From assembly GCF_040784915.1 (NCBI RefSeq), contig NZ_CP160797.1, positions 1,007,001 to 1,071,000 on the forward strand: a DNA stretch of 64,000 nucleotides. Reading direction: 5' to 3'. The position numbers and the translations under genes were made by a program. Below, one piece after another: positions 53,933 through 63,144 of the stretch (positions are counted from its first letter, which is position 1; each line of letters opens with the position of its first letter). The notes beneath the pieces are model-generated. The model was not told the origin of the DNA and ran no database searches. It saw only the letters and a list, made by a program, of their open reading frames with translations. The stretch comes from Bacillus vallismortis (lineage in GTDB: Bacteria > Bacillota > Bacilli > Bacillales > Bacillaceae).

Positions 53933-55033
53933 ATGGTACATTACGGATTAAAGGGAATTACATGTGTGGAAACATCCATCAGCCATATTGACGGTGAAAA
54001 AGGCCGCCTGATTTACAGAGGCCACCATGCAAAAGACATCGCACTGAATCACAGCTTTGAAGAAGCCGCTTATTTGATCTTATTTGGAAAGCTGCCTTCA
54101 TCGGAGGAATTACAGACATTTGAAGATAAGCTGACTGCTGAGCGGCATCTGCCGGAACACATCGAACGATTGATTCAGTCACTGCCAAACAACATGGACG
54201 ACATGTCGGTGCTGAGAACGGTTGTTTCAGCATTGGGGGAAAATGCGTACACGTTCTATCCGAAAACAGAAGAAGCAATTCGGCTGATTGCCATCACGCC
54301 TTCCATCATTGCGTATAGAAAACGATGGGCGCGCGGTGAACAAGCAATTACACCATCTTCCCAGTACGGACATGTCGAAAACTACTATTATATGCTCACA
54401 GGTGAACAGCCTTCAGAGGCAAAAAAGAAAGCGCTTGAAACCTATATGATTCTGGCCATGGAGCACGGCATGAACGCATCCACTTTTTCTGCACGGGTCA
54501 CATTATCTACAGAGAGTGATTTAGTGTCAGCCGTCACTACCGCTCTCGGCACGATGAAAGGCCCGCTGCACGGAGGGGCTCCCTCAGCGGTGACAAAAAT
54601 GCTTGAAGACATTGGAGAAAAAGAACATGCTGAAGCATACCTGAAAGAAAAACTGGAACAAGGAGAGCGCCTGATGGGATTCGGGCACAGGGTGTACAAG
54701 ACGAGGGACCCGCGGGCAGAAGCTTTGAGACAGAAAGCAGAAGAAGTGGCCGGCAATGACCGCGATCTTGATCTTGCGCTGCATGTAGAAGCAGAGGCAA
54801 TTCGTTTGCTTGAAATCTATAAACCAGGACGCAAGCTGTATACAAATGTTGAGTTTTATGCGGCTGCTGTGATGAAGGCCATCGACTTTGACGATGAATT
54901 GTTTACACCAACCTTTTCAGCAAGCCGAATGGTAGGGTGGTGCGCCCATGTGCTGGAACAAGCAGAAAACAATATGATTTTCCGTCCGTCAGCGAAATAT
55001 ACAGGCACCATTCCTGAAGAAGTTCTTTCATAA
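53933..55033 (+). CDS. citA: CitA, minor citrate synthase I
   Basis: The 366-residue citrate synthase condenses acetyl-CoA and oxaloacetate. Catalytic motifs include Gly-Pro-Leu-His-Gly-Gly-Ala (His about 213), Gly-Phe-Gly-His-Arg-Val-Tyr-Lys (His about 252) and an Asp in the C-terminal region (Phe-Ser-Ala-Ser-Arg, with preceding Asp-Asp). ATG at 53933 follows AGGGGGAAT. It is the less active enzyme; the main CitZ is elsewhere. It is divergent from its regulator citR. Confidence 0.95.
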   Translation: MVHYGLKGITCVETSISHIDGEKGRLIYRGHHAKDIALNHSFEEAAYLILFGKLPSSEELQTFEDKLTAERHLPEHIERLIQSLPNNMDDMSVLRTVVSALGENAYTFYPKTEEAIRLIAITPSIIAYRKRWARGEQAITPSSQYGHVENYYYMLTGEQPSEAKKKALETYMILAMEHGMNASTFSARVTLSTESDLVSAVTTALGTMKGPLHGGAPSAVTKMLEDIGEKEHAEAYLKEKLEQGERLMGFGHRVYKTRDPRAEALRQKAEEVAGNDRDLDLALHVEAEAIRLLEIYKPGRKLYTNVEFYAAAVMKAIDFDDELFTPTFSASRMVGWCAHVLEQAENNMIFRPSAKYTGTIPEEVLS

Positions 55034-55049
55034 CAAAACATATTTTGCC

Positions 55050-55075
55050 GTTTATTCGCTTCTATGGCGTGGTAA
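55050..55075 (+). promoter_or_regulatory. Sigma B-like promoter of yhdF
   Basis: GTTTAT (55050-55055), 14 bp, TGGTAA (55070-55075) fits the general-stress sigma consensus GTTTAA-N13-15-GGGTAT with one or two changes. Confidence 0.55.
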
Positions 55076-55111
55076 CGTTCAGTATCAACCACATGTCTAG
55101 GAGTGATGAAT

Positions 55112-55981
55112 ATGAACCCAATGGACAGACAAACAGAAGGGCAAGAGCCGCAGCATCAGGACAGACAGCCGGGCATTGAGTCAGAAATGAATCCGCTGCC
55201 TCTGTCAGAGGACGAGGATTATCAAGGAAGCGGAAAGCTGAAAGGGAAAGTTGCCATCATTACCGGGGGCGACAGCGGCATAGGGAGAGCAGCAGCTATT
55301 GCGTTTGCTAAAGAAGGGGCTGATGTATCCATTCTTTACTTAGATGAGCATTCTGACGCAGAGGAAACGCGTAAACGAATCGAAAAGGAAAATGTCCGCT
55401 GCCTGCTTATCCCGGGAGATGTTGGGGACGAGAATCATTGTGAACAAGCTGTGCAGCAAACAGCGGATCACTTTGGCCAACTTGATATCTTGGTGAACAA
55501 CGCTGCTGAACAGCATCCGCAGGACAGTATTCTCAATATTTCAACAGAACAGCTGGAAAAGACATTTCGCACAAACATTTTTTCCATGTTTCATATGACG
55601 AAGAAAGCTTTGCCTCACTTTAAAGAGGGAAGTGCCATCATTAATACGACATCGATTACCGCTTATGAAGGGGATACGGCATTAATTGATTACTCCAGCA
55701 CAAAGGGTGCGATTGTTTCCTTTACGCGATCCATGGCGATGTCGCTTGCGGATAAAGGCATCAGAGTGAATGCGGTGGCGCCTGGTCCGATTTGGACGCC
55801 GCTTATTCCGGCGACATTCCCGGAAGAAAAAGTGAAACAGCACGGCTTGGACACGCCAATGGGAAGACCGGGGCAGCCGGTTGAGCATGCAGGTGCATAT
55901 GTCCTGCTGGCGTCTGACGAATCGTCCTATATGACAGGGCAGACCATTCATGTAAATGGCGGCCGTTTTATTTCAACATAA
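55112..55981 (+). CDS. yhdF: YhdF, short-chain dehydrogenase/reductase, general stress protein
   Basis: The 289-residue SDR has a polar 40-residue N-terminal extension rich in Gln, Glu and Pro. Next come Gly-Gly-Asp-Ser-Gly-Ile-Gly-Arg (cofactor loop near 55), Asn-Asn-Ala-Ala-Glu-Gln, the catalytic Ser-Ile-Thr and Tyr-Ser-Ser-Thr-Lys. This extended type is common among Bacillus stress proteins. The substrate is unknown. ATG at 55112 gives correct spacing to TAGGAG; starts at 55103 and 55106 are too close. Confidence 0.88.
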   Translation: MNPMDRQTEGQEPQHQDRQPGIESEMNPLPLSEDEDYQGSGKLKGKVAIITGGDSGIGRAAAIAFAKEGADVSILYLDEHSDAEETRKRIEKENVRCLLIPGDVGDENHCEQAVQQTADHFGQLDILVNNAAEQHPQDSILNISTEQLEKTFRTNIFSMFHMTKKALPHFKEGSAIINTTSITAYEGDTALIDYSSTKGAIVSFTRSMAMSLADKGIRVNAVAPGPIWTPLIPATFPEEKVKQHGLDTPMGRPGQPVEHAGAYVLLASDESSYMTGQTIHVNGGRFIST

Positions 55982-55987
55982 TCAACG

Positions 55988-56016
55988 AAAAACCAGCGTG
56001 ATCGCTGGTTTTTTTA
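55988..56016 (+). terminator. Terminator after yhdF
   Basis: AAAACCAGCG / CGCTGGTTTT stem with T tail. Confidence 0.88.
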
Positions 56017-56049
56017 TGTGAGGAGATATTTCAAGATAAGAATTTGTCG

Positions 56050-56064
56050 ACTTTTCTGACAATT
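56050..56064. promoter_or_regulatory. CodY box 1 upstream of bcaP
   Basis: ACTTTTCTGACAATT differs from the CodY consensus AATTTTCWGAAAATT at two positions. Confidence 0.65.
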
Positions 56065-56172
56065 AGGTTTTCATTTTTGTGATTTTATATATAATATTGT
56101 TAGGAGAAAGGAATGATTCGCTCACCGGTACAAATAGAGTAAAAAAAAAGAAAATTGACCATTATCGCTCAT

Positions 56173-56187
56173 GGAATTCAGAAAATT
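56173..56187. promoter_or_regulatory. CodY box 2 upstream of bcaP
   Basis: GGAATTCAGAAAATT has a perfect right half and four mismatches on the left. It lies close to the start codon, in the likely leader. Confidence 0.5.
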
Positions 56188-56235
56188 CAAATAAAATATA
56201 TATAAATAGATAATTAGTCTAGGAGTTGAAGGGGA

Positions 56236-57633
56236 ATGAAAGGGAGCGTATTTAGGAAGAAAAGCATTCAGGATTTAATCGCTGCGACGAGCGGTGAAAA
56301 ATCTTTAAAAAGAGAATTAGGGGCATTCGATTTAACATTGCTCGGAATCGGAGCCATTATTGGCACAGGGATTTTTGTGCTGACGGGAACAGGTGCAGTC
56401 ACGGCAGGTCCCGGGCTGACCATTTCATTTGTTGTGGCGGCGCTGGCTTGTTTATTCGCCGCCCTGTCTTACGCAGAATTTGCTTCAAGTGTGCCTGTTT
56501 CAGGTTCGGTGTATACATTCACGTATGCGACATTGGGAGAGCTTTTGGCCTTTATTATCGGGTGGGATTTAATTTTAGAGTACATGCTGGCGGTAAGTGC
56601 GGTGTCAGTCGGCTGGTCTGGTTATTTCCAATCGTTTTTATCAGGGCTGGGCATTCATCTTCCGGTTGCTTTAACAGCGGCACCGGGGGCGGTGGAGGGC
56701 ACATTTACCATCTTTAATCTGCCTGCCTTTGTGATTGTGATGGCGATAACGTTTTTGCTTTATTTAGGCATCAAAGAATCAAAAAGAGTCAACAACATCA
56801 TGGTGATCTTGAAAGTGCTGGTTGTTTTGCTGTTTATCGCGGTGGCAGCCGTTTATGTGAAGCCGCATAACTGGCAGCCGTTTATGCCGATGGGCTTTGG
56901 CGGCGTATTCAGCGCAGCGGCGCTCGTATTTTTTGCTTTTATCGGATTTGACGCTGTATCCTCTGCTGCGGAAGAGACAAAAAATCCTGCGAAGGATCTG
57001 CCTAAAGGCATAATATTCTCTTTATTGGTTTGCACGATTTTATATGTCACTGTATCAGCCATCATGACAGGGGTTATCCCGTTTGCACAGTTTGCGGGCG
57101 TGGATCATCCGGTTTCTCTTGTTCTCCAAAGCGCCGGGCAAAATTGGGTGGCAGGCATCATTGATATTGGCGCTGTTTTGGGGATGACAACAGTTATGCT
57201 CGTGATGCTTTATGGGCAGACACGCGTCATGTTTGCTATGTCGCGTGACGGACTGGTGCCGGGCTCACTTTCTAAGGTCCATCCAAAGCACAAAACACCT
57301 TATGTGGCCACTTGGTTTTTCGGCACAATGTCGGCGCTCCTCGGCTCACTTGTTCCACTGGATGAACTTGCAAAACTGGTAAACATCGGAACACTGTCAG
57401 CGTTTGTGCTTATCTCTGTGGCAGTGATCGTTTTGAGAAAGAAACAGCCTGATCTACCGAGAGCCTTTACATGTCCGGGGGTTCCAGTGATCCCGGGTCT
57501 GGCGATTCTGTTCTGTCTGTTCTTAATTTTAAATCTTGGATGGGTGACGATTGTCCGCTTCCTTGTGTGGCTGTTAATCGGATTGGCAATCTATTTCTTG
57601 TATTCAAGAAAGCATTCAAAATTAAATCAATAA
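56236..57633 (+). CDS. bcaP: BcaP (YhdG), branched-chain amino acid permease
   Basis: The 465-residue APC-family transporter has 12 membrane helices. It carries the family motifs Gly-Ile-Gly-Ala-Ile-Ile-Gly-Thr-Gly-Ile-Phe-Val in TM1 and Phe-Ile-Gly-Phe-Asp-Ala-Val-Ser-Ser-Ala-Ala-Glu-Glu in TM6. The orthologue imports isoleucine, valine and threonine and is repressed by CodY when branched-chain amino acids and GTP are plentiful. Two CodY boxes upstream support this. ATG at 56236 follows AGGAGTTGAAGGGGA. Confidence 0.92.
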   Translation: MKGSVFRKKSIQDLIAATSGEKSLKRELGAFDLTLLGIGAIIGTGIFVLTGTGAVTAGPGLTISFVVAALACLFAALSYAEFASSVPVSGSVYTFTYATLGELLAFIIGWDLILEYMLAVSAVSVGWSGYFQSFLSGLGIHLPVALTAAPGAVEGTFTIFNLPAFVIVMAITFLLYLGIKESKRVNNIMVILKVLVVLLFIAVAAVYVKPHNWQPFMPMGFGGVFSAAALVFFAFIGFDAVSSAAEETKNPAKDLPKGIIFSLLVCTILYVTVSAIMTGVIPFAQFAGVDHPVSLVLQSAGQNWVAGIIDIGAVLGMTTVMLVMLYGQTRVMFAMSRDGLVPGSLSKVHPKHKTPYVATWFFGTMSALLGSLVPLDELAKLVNIGTLSAFVLISVAVIVLRKKQPDLPRAFTCPGVPVIPGLAILFCLFLILNLGWVTIVRFLVWLLIGLAIYFLYSRKHSKLNQ

Positions 57634-57644
57634 TCTTGTGGTTA

Positions 57645-57676
57645 AGAGAGCGGTCATTCAGGACGCTCTCTCTTTT
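57645..57676 (+). terminator. Terminator after bcaP
   Basis: AGAGAGCGTCC-type stem (AAGAGAGCG / CGCTCTCTCTT) followed by TTTT. Confidence 0.8.
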
Positions 57677-57753
57677 GTGTTCTTGGTAAATGAATCTATA
57701 GAAATGAAGACAAAAATAAGAGATAATATAGGGTGGAAAGGAAGTGACGTTTA

Positions 57754-59109
57754 TTGTCTGAGCAAAAACCAGTCCAATGGGCTTCGAAAATCGGTTTCGT
57801 CATGGCAGCCGCCGGCTCGGCTATCGGCTTGGGCGCGATTTGGAAGTTCCCTTATGTAGCAGGGACCAATGGGGGAGGCGCCTTTTTTCTTATCTTCGTG
57901 TTATTTACCATTCTCTTAGGCTATCCGCTTTTAGTGGGAGAGTTTATTTTTGGAAGACGGAACCAGACGAATGCCATTGATGCATATAAAAAAGAAGCGC
58001 CGCGAACTGCTTGGTTTCTCACGGGATGGGTCGGTGTAGCCGCATGTTTCTTAGTGCTGTCGTTTTACAGTGTAATCGGAGGGTGGATTTTGCTGTATAT
58101 CGTGAAAACAGCATCTGGTTCACTTTCCGGGCTTTCTCAAGAACAGTTTGGAACCCTGTTTGCTTCTATTATTCAAAATCCGATGCAGACGCTCGCGGCT
58201 CAGTTTGTTTTTATGGTGCTGACTGTCTTGGTCGTCGCCAGAGGGGTTCAAAAAGGGATTGAACGGGTCAGCGCGGTGATCATGCCGATTTTGTTTTTAT
58301 TGTTTATTCTGCTCGTTCTTCGGTCACTCACGCTTGATGGTGCGATGGAAGGCGTAAAATTTTTGCTTGTGCCTCATTTCGGTAATTTGACTCCGGAATC
58401 TATATTATTCGCGCTGGGACAGGCCTTCTTTACGTTAACACTGGGGGTTTCGGTGATGGTGACTTACAGCTCTTATTTGCCGAAAACGCAAAATGTCCCT
58501 CGTTCGGCAGCCTCCATTGTCGTGATGAATATCATTGTGACACTCTTGGCGGGCCTGGCCATTTTTCCGGCGGTTTTTTCATTCGGTTTTCAGCCAAATG
58601 AAGGTCCGACATTGCTGTTTACAGTGCTTCCGGCCGTTTTTGAACAGCTTCCGTTCGGCACGTTGTTTTTTATCGGCTTTCTCGTTGCGTTTTTATTTGC
58701 AGCCTTAACCTCAGCGTTTTCGATGGTTGAAATTATTGTCGCCACAATCGGAAAAGGGGACGAAAAGAAGAGAAAAAAATTGTCATGGACAAGCGGGCTG
58801 TTGATCTTTTTGGTCGGAATCCCTTGTTGCTTGTCTTATGGCGTATTGAGCGATGTGAACATATTCGGTAAAACGTTTTTTGATATTGCCGATTTTACTG
58901 TCAGCAATGTTTTGATGCCATTAGGCGCTTTGTTAATTTCTCTTTTTATCCCGCTCAAAATTTCGAAGCACGAGCTTTTAGCAGAAATGAGAAACGGATC
59001 AAATGCAGGTAAAGCATTCTTTTATACATGGTTTTATTTGCTTCGTTTTATCGTACCGCTGGCCATTATTATCGTATTCTTAAATTTAATCGGGATTTTA
59101 TCATTTTAA
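57754..59109 (+). CDS. yhdH: YhdH, sodium:neurotransmitter symporter family (SNF/NSS) transporter
   Basis: The 451-residue protein has about 11 membrane helices, the usual bacterial NSS number (LeuT itself has 12). TM1 has [16 protein letters not shown] with the unwound Gly and the Na-binding Ala/Asn region. It very likely imports an amino acid with sodium; the substrate is not evident. TTG at 57754 follows GGAAAGGAAGTGACG. yhdI runs convergently behind a shared hairpin. Confidence 0.88.
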   Translation: MSEQKPVQWASKIGFVMAAAGSAIGLGAIWKFPYVAGTNGGGAFFLIFVLFTILLGYPLLVGEFIFGRRNQTNAIDAYKKEAPRTAWFLTGWVGVAACFLVLSFYSVIGGWILLYIVKTASGSLSGLSQEQFGTLFASIIQNPMQTLAAQFVFMVLTVLVVARGVQKGIERVSAVIMPILFLLFILLVLRSLTLDGAMEGVKFLLVPHFGNLTPESILFALGQAFFTLTLGVSVMVTYSSYLPKTQNVPRSAASIVVMNIIVTLLAGLAIFPAVFSFGFQPNEGPTLLFTVLPAVFEQLPFGTLFFIGFLVAFLFAALTSAFSMVEIIVATIGKGDEKKRKKLSWTSGLLIFLVGIPCCLSYGVLSDVNIFGKTFFDIADFTVSNVLMPLGALLISLFIPLKISKHELLAEMRNGSNAGKAFFYTWFYLLRFIVPLAIIIVFLNLIGILSF

Positions 59110-59140
59110 ACAACAGGCTCCGTTTCCGGGGCCTGTTTTC
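59110..59140. terminator. Terminator shared by yhdH and yhdI
   Basis: AACAGGC.CCG / CGG.GCCTGTT stem, with T or A runs on both sides. Confidence 0.8.
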
Positions 59141-59144
59141 TTAT

Positions 59145-60545
59145 TTAATAAGACGATATCAACGGTGCCCATGCCGTTTTCAGTTTTTGGATCCCGTGCC
59201 TGATGTCCTTCTGACAAACCGCCATAACCGATTAAAACAGAAACAAATGGCGGCTGTCCTTTATAAGAGGGAGATACGGGATAGATGGTTACGCCATTGT
59301 CGGCAGCAGCACTAATCGCTTCTTCTTCACTTGCCGGAAACAAAAGCCGCAGGAGGATATGAAGACCGGAATTTTTTCCGAGAACCTCAACGCTGTTCCC
59401 TAGTTCAGACCGTATGGCTTCTAACAGGACAGCGTGTTTTTTTCGGTATAAGGCTCTCATTCTGTTTACATGCTTTTGCCACTCTCCGCTTTCGATGAAG
59501 TCTGCCAGTGCCATTTGAGAGTGGGAAGAGACCGTTTGTTTCATTAAGTGAGCGTTTTTTCTGACCGATTCCATGAGTGCAGGGGGCAAGATCATGTAGC
59601 TGAGCCGCAAGGAAGGCAGCAGTGACTTTGAAAAAGTGCCGAGATATATGACTCTGCCATTTGGATCAAGACCCTGCAAAGACGGAATGGGCTGGCCGCT
59701 GTAGCGAAATTCCCCATCGTAATCATCTTCTATAATGAACGAGTTTGCTTCCTTTGCCCATGCCAGAAGCTCTTGTCTTCGGGTTATCGTCATAATGCTC
59801 CCGAGCGGAAACTGATGCGAAGGAGTCGTATACACGAGAGATGGATTCTGCGCTTTAAGCTCACCCGGCAGGACGCCTTCTTCATCAGAATAAATCGGAA
59901 TGACATGCATGCGATTTGCTTCAAATAATCTTCTTGAACGATGAAAACCCGGTTCTTCAAACCCGATTTTTGTGCCGTGCTTAAGCGTAAGACAAAGAAT
60001 TTGCAGAAGCACGGTCGTTCCTGCACCAATCATGATCTGGCCGGGCTCGCAAATGACACCCCTTGACAGCCTGACGAAACGGGTAATCATGCGCCTGAGT
60101 TCAGGCTCTCCTTGAGGGTCTCCAGAGGTGTGGCCGGAATAGCGGTCCAGACTTTTTACGATGCTTTTTCTCCATGCGTTAAAGGGGAAGCGGGCCGGAT
60201 CGACATTGCCTTGATGAAAGTCAATAACAGGTGCGTTCTCTTCAGGCAAGACCTGTTGCACAGACTGCTGAAAATAGTCAGGAGCCGCTGGGAATCTGCT
60301 TCTACTCCCGCCGCGAACCAGCCGATTTTTGGTTTGCTTTTGACATAGCCCTCAGCAGTTAATTGCTCGTAAGCATGTTCAATTGTTGCTGTACTGACAC
60401 CGAGCAAGACAGAGAGCCTGCGTTTTGACGGAAGTTTTGTTCCTTTCGTAATTCTCGCGTGTGAAATTTCTTGTTTGAAAAAGATATAAAGCTGCTCATA
60501 CAGCGGTGTTTTGCTTTTTTTATCAAGAAACGGCGTGATATCCAT
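59145..60545 (-). pseudogene. yhdI: YhdI, MocR-type GntR/aminotransferase regulator, broken by two frameshifts
   Basis: The intact gene encodes about 467-469 residues: a GntR winged helix (Met-Asp-Ile-Thr-Pro at 60545; Leu-Pro-Ser-Lys-Arg-Arg) and a class I aminotransferase-like domain (Ile-Glu-Asp-Asp-Tyr-Asp-Gly-Glu-Phe-Arg, Thr-Phe-Ser-Lys-Ser). The helix-turn-helix frame stops making sense at about 60295, where one base appears lost (Asp-Phe-Pro-Ala-Ala-Pro-Asp resumes in another frame). A second change at about 59205, apparently a lost GA, throws off the last 19 residues (Gly-Ile-Gln-Lys-Leu-Lys-Thr-Ala-Trp would follow). The stop of the restored frame is at 59145-59147. The two losses sum to three bases. 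Frame pieces are 60545-60156 and 60261-59101. Confidence 0.85.
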
Positions 60546-60654
60546 CTCGAGTCTCCTTTATATCTGGCATGGTCATGTTTTTTGATATTGGCTATTTGGT
60601 AAATGCCATTTATTAGCTATGATCATTGTAACGAAAGGAAAGGGGATTGAGAAG

Positions 60655-61083
60655 ATGATTCATATGAAACAGTTAACTACGAAAGAAGAATGGGCTGAAT
60701 CGTATCCGGTTATGAGTGAATTGAGAACAGAACTGGATGAAGAAACGTATTTACAAAGGCTTGACGCCTGTGTGCAGCAAGAATCGTATATGCTGTTTGC
60801 CTTATATGAGGATACGGCAATCAGGGCGCTGTGCGGCGCGCTGCCGAGGGTTTCCATTCACAAGGGAGAGCATTTGTGGATTGCGGATCTTGTGACAACC
60901 GCGCCTTGCCGATCAAAGGGATACGGCAAATTACTTTTGGATTATGCCGCAGACTGGGCAAGAAAAGCCGGACTTGGCTTTGTCAGTCTTTCATCTGGCC
61001 TTCAGCGTAAAGACGCACACCGATTTTATATAGACAAAATGGGTTTTACGATAGAAAGCTACTTGTTTAGAAAGCCGCTGTAA
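60655..61083 (+). CDS. yhdJ: YhdJ, GNAT-family N-acetyltransferase
   Basis: The 142-residue GNAT protein has a core with Ile-Ala-Asp-Leu-Val-Thr-Thr-Ala-Pro-Cys-Arg-Ser-Lys-Gly-Tyr-Gly-Lys-Leu-Leu, the acetyl-CoA pyrophosphate loop (Arg/Gln-x-x-Gly-x-Gly/Ala type). His-Arg-Phe-Tyr is near the C-terminus. The substrate is unknown. ATG at 60655 has AAGGAAAGGGG upstream; the frame opens at 60619 without such a site. It is divergent from yhdI. Confidence 0.85.
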   Translation: MIHMKQLTTKEEWAESYPVMSELRTELDEETYLQRLDACVQQESYMLFALYEDTAIRALCGALPRVSIHKGEHLWIADLVTTAPCRSKGYGKLLLDYAADWARKAGLGFVSLSSGLQRKDAHRFYIDKMGFTIESYLFRKPL

Positions 61084-61085
61084 TC

Positions 61086-61117
61086 AAAAAAGACGCCCCT
61101 TCAGGCGTCTTCTTTTA
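61086..61117. terminator. Terminator shared by yhdJ and yhdK
   Basis: AAAAGACGCC / GGCGTCTT stem with T runs. Confidence 0.85.
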
Positions 61118-61405
61118 AAAGCCAAACTGTAAATTAGTATCTACAGATACAATGGTATACACACAAATAATCACAAATAGATTCAGGATGACACCGAGCA
61201 GGCCTGGCCCGGTGCGCCCTCTCTTGATGAAGAGTTCAATAATGCCAAACGGAACGGCGGCCATGGCGAACGGAAGCATTTGATAGGAATAAATTGTGAC
61301 ATTGCTGATAATCGCCAAATTCAGCAAGAGCAGGGACAGAATTGCTGTCCCGACTGAAATCCAGCCGAATACATTGTGTTCTTTAAAAATTCTTACCAGT
61401 TCCAT
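61115..61405 (-). CDS. yhdK: YhdK, small membrane anti-sigma M cofactor
   Basis: The 96-residue protein has three hydrophobic segments (about 14-35, 38-58 and 68-90). It works with YhdL to hold SigM at the membrane. Its start overlaps the yhdL stop by 13 bp, which shows translational coupling at the end of the sigM operon. It ends at a terminator shared with yhdJ. Confidence 0.88.
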   Translation of the reverse strand: MELVRIFKEHNVFGWISVGTAILSLLLLNLAIISNVTIYSYQMLPFAMAAVPFGIIELFIKRGRTGPGLLGVILNLFVIICVYTIVSVDTNLQFGF

Positions 61406-62475
61406 AATTCCACCTCGCCGACATTCGCTGATTTTACAGATTTGTTTTTCAGCATGCTCTGGATTTCCTTGGTTGGGCCTGTAACGACCGAGCCGTATAC
61501 ATTGACACCGTTTTTCTCTACATAATCCAATCGTTTAACCACATTCAGGTCTTTTCGTTTTGAAATAACCTGCGCCCATTTTTCGTGCTTGGACATGAAT
61601 GTCAAGGCGTTGATAAAATGATCGCCATTTGACTTGCCTTTTGTATTAAGCGCAGCCAAGAACTTTGAATCTTTCCCGGGATAGCCAAGCGGCTCTGCGT
61701 ATACTTTCTCATTGTTGTTGTTCTCTGTTTCAATTGCATTCCACAAAAAGCTCACATCATACCCTTTGAATTTGTTATATATTTCTTTTGTCGGGTATGC
61801 ACGGTCATATGAAAGGTAGACCTCGGAAACCGTTCCTTCGGGCAATGTCTTTAACGTTTGGTCAGCTTTTGCAGTGGATTGTTCAGACGCATTTGATGGG
61901 TGTGTAAAGTAATGGCCGGTTTTATGCACTTCTAAATCATAGTAGTTAACGACAGGCGCTTTCACTTTATTATAAAACATTTCAACTCGTTCATTCCCCA
62001 CTGCGACTGTCTTCGTACCGATCTGCTTTTGCAGCGGGAATTCGGTATTCATGCCAAATAACTTCACTTGGCTTTTCAGTCCGGATGTATCGACAAGAAC
62101 ATTTGGCATGGTCAGGGCTACAGTGACTGCGGCGGTTTCCATAAACTCATTGCCGGTGCTTTGTTTTCCTCCCATTCCGTAATAAAGGTAGCTTCCCAGC
62201 GTGCAAAGCGGCAAAATCATCAAGGTCGAAATAACGGCAAGGACAGAAATTCGTAAATAAGACTTGCGTTTCCCATAGGCTAAAATCGCTTTTTGTTTTT
62301 CTGGACTGATGCTGACATCCCAATCGTTATCGTCCTCTAGCTCGCTATCAATCAGTTCCTGATACACTTCGAGCTTCTCTAGTTCTTCCTCAAATGCGGT
62401 CATTTCCCGGTCGCTCATTTCCCCATTTTTATATTGATCAAAACGCTTTTTAAATTCTTCATTCATCATTAACAC
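61393..62475 (-). CDS. yhdL: YhdL, membrane anti-sigma factor for SigM
   Basis: The product is about 358-360 residues. A cytoplasmic N-terminus (1-70, acidic, Phe-Lys-Lys-Arg-Phe-Asp-Gln-Tyr and Glu-Glu-Glu-Leu-Glu-Lys-Leu) binds SigM. One membrane helix follows at about 75-97, then a large extracytoplasmic domain (Asp-Thr-Ser-Gly-Leu-Lys, Leu-Ser-Tyr-Asp-Arg-Ala-Tyr). Loss of this gene is highly toxic in B. subtilis because SigM becomes unrestrained. The upstream end overlaps sigM by 17 bp. Confidence 0.93.
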   Translation of the reverse strand: MLMMNEEFKKRFDQYKNGEMSDREMTAFEEELEKLEVYQELIDSELEDDNDWDVSISPEKQKAILAYGKRKSYLRISVLAVISTLMILPLCTLGSYLYYGMGGKQSTGNEFMETAAVTVALTMPNVLVDTSGLKSQVKLFGMNTEFPLQKQIGTKTVAVGNERVEMFYNKVKAPVVNYYDLEVHKTGHYFTHPSNASEQSTAKADQTLKTLPEGTVSEVYLSYDRAYPTKEIYNKFKGYDVSFLWNAIETENNNNEKVYAEPLGYPGKDSKFLAALNTKGKSNGDHFINALTFMSKHEKWAQVISKRKDLNVVKRLDYVEKNGVNVYGSVVTGPTKEIQSMLKNKSVKSANVGEVELWNW

Positions 62476-62950
62476 CTCTATTATAAAGTGCTTTCAGCCG
62501 CTGTCTGGCGCGAAATAAAACACTTTTAAAATTCGCCTCTGAAATATTCATAATATGCGATGCTTCTTTGTAATTTAGCTCTTTTAAATAATATAGCGTT
62601 AAGGCCTCCCGATAATTATCGGGGAGCTCGGACATATAACCAGTCAGCACTTCCTTTATCTCTACCTGATGAGCAGGGCTCTGAACAGCACTTTGAAAGA
62701 GGCTTCCGATTAAGTCATCAGAAATGGTTACTTCTTTCTTATGCTTTCTGACGTAATCAATGAAGGCGTTTCGCGCCACTTGAAAAAGCCAGGGCTTTAC
62801 TTTGCTGTGATCATAGGAGTGAATGTGTATGTATGCCCGCATAAAGGTTTCCTGCAGCAAGTCCTCGGCAAGATGCTTGTCTTTTGTCATGGAGAGCAGG
62901 AACCTGTAAACATCATTCATGTACATTTGATAAATTTCATCGATCGTCAC
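62459..62950 (-). CDS. sigM: SigM, ECF RNA polymerase sigma factor
   Basis: The 163-residue ECF sigma factor has region 2 (Tyr-Arg-Phe-Leu-Leu-Ser-Met, Asp-Leu-Leu-Gln-Glu-Thr-Phe-Met-Arg-Ala) and region 4 (Leu-Pro-Asp-Asn-Tyr-Arg-Glu-Ala-Leu, Asn-Tyr-Lys-Glu-Ala-Ser). It directs genes for wall synthesis, division and resistance to salt, acid and wall antibiotics. GTG at 62950 follows AGAGGGGAG. It is followed by its anti-sigma pair yhdL-yhdK, and its own promoter type is upstream. Confidence 0.95.
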   Translation of the reverse strand: MTIDEIYQMYMNDVYRFLLSMTKDKHLAEDLLQETFMRAYIHIHSYDHSKVKPWLFQVARNAFIDYVRKHKKEVTISDDLIGSLFQSAVQSPAHQVEIKEVLTGYMSELPDNYREALTLYYLKELNYKEASHIMNISEANFKSVLFRARQRLKALYNRGVNDE

Positions 62951-62973
62951 TGCCTTTTCTCCCCTCTATGTTA

Positions 62974-63002
62974 TACACGCATAAGAAAGGTTTAAAGTTG
63001 CA
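62974..63002 (-). promoter_or_regulatory. Autoregulated SigM promoter
   Basis: On the minus strand TGCAAC (63002-62997), about 17 bp from AAC to CGT, and CGTGTA (62979-62974) match the ECF -35 AAC and -10 CGT elements. The gene behind it is sigM, so positive feedback is expected. Confidence 0.75.
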
Positions 63003-63090
63003 CATTACATGCAAACGGCTTTTTATACCTCATCAAACACCATTCCTATATAGTACCTAAAAATGGCCGCGAAAGATAGTACCGAGAAAT

Positions 63091-63116
63091 GTTTAACATT
63101 TTTTCCAGTGGGGAAA
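63091..63116 (+). promoter_or_regulatory. Sigma B promoter of yhdN
   Basis: GTTTAA (63091-63096), 14 bp, GGGAAA (63111-63116) is a near-consensus general-stress promoter, about 30 bp before the yhdN start. Confidence 0.75.
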
Positions 63117-63144
63117 AGAGAGTGAAAAAAGAAGGAGTGGCACA

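Noticed and set aside
54442..54845. Minus-strand frames opposite citA
   Set aside because: Shadows of the citrate synthase gene with no ribosome site.
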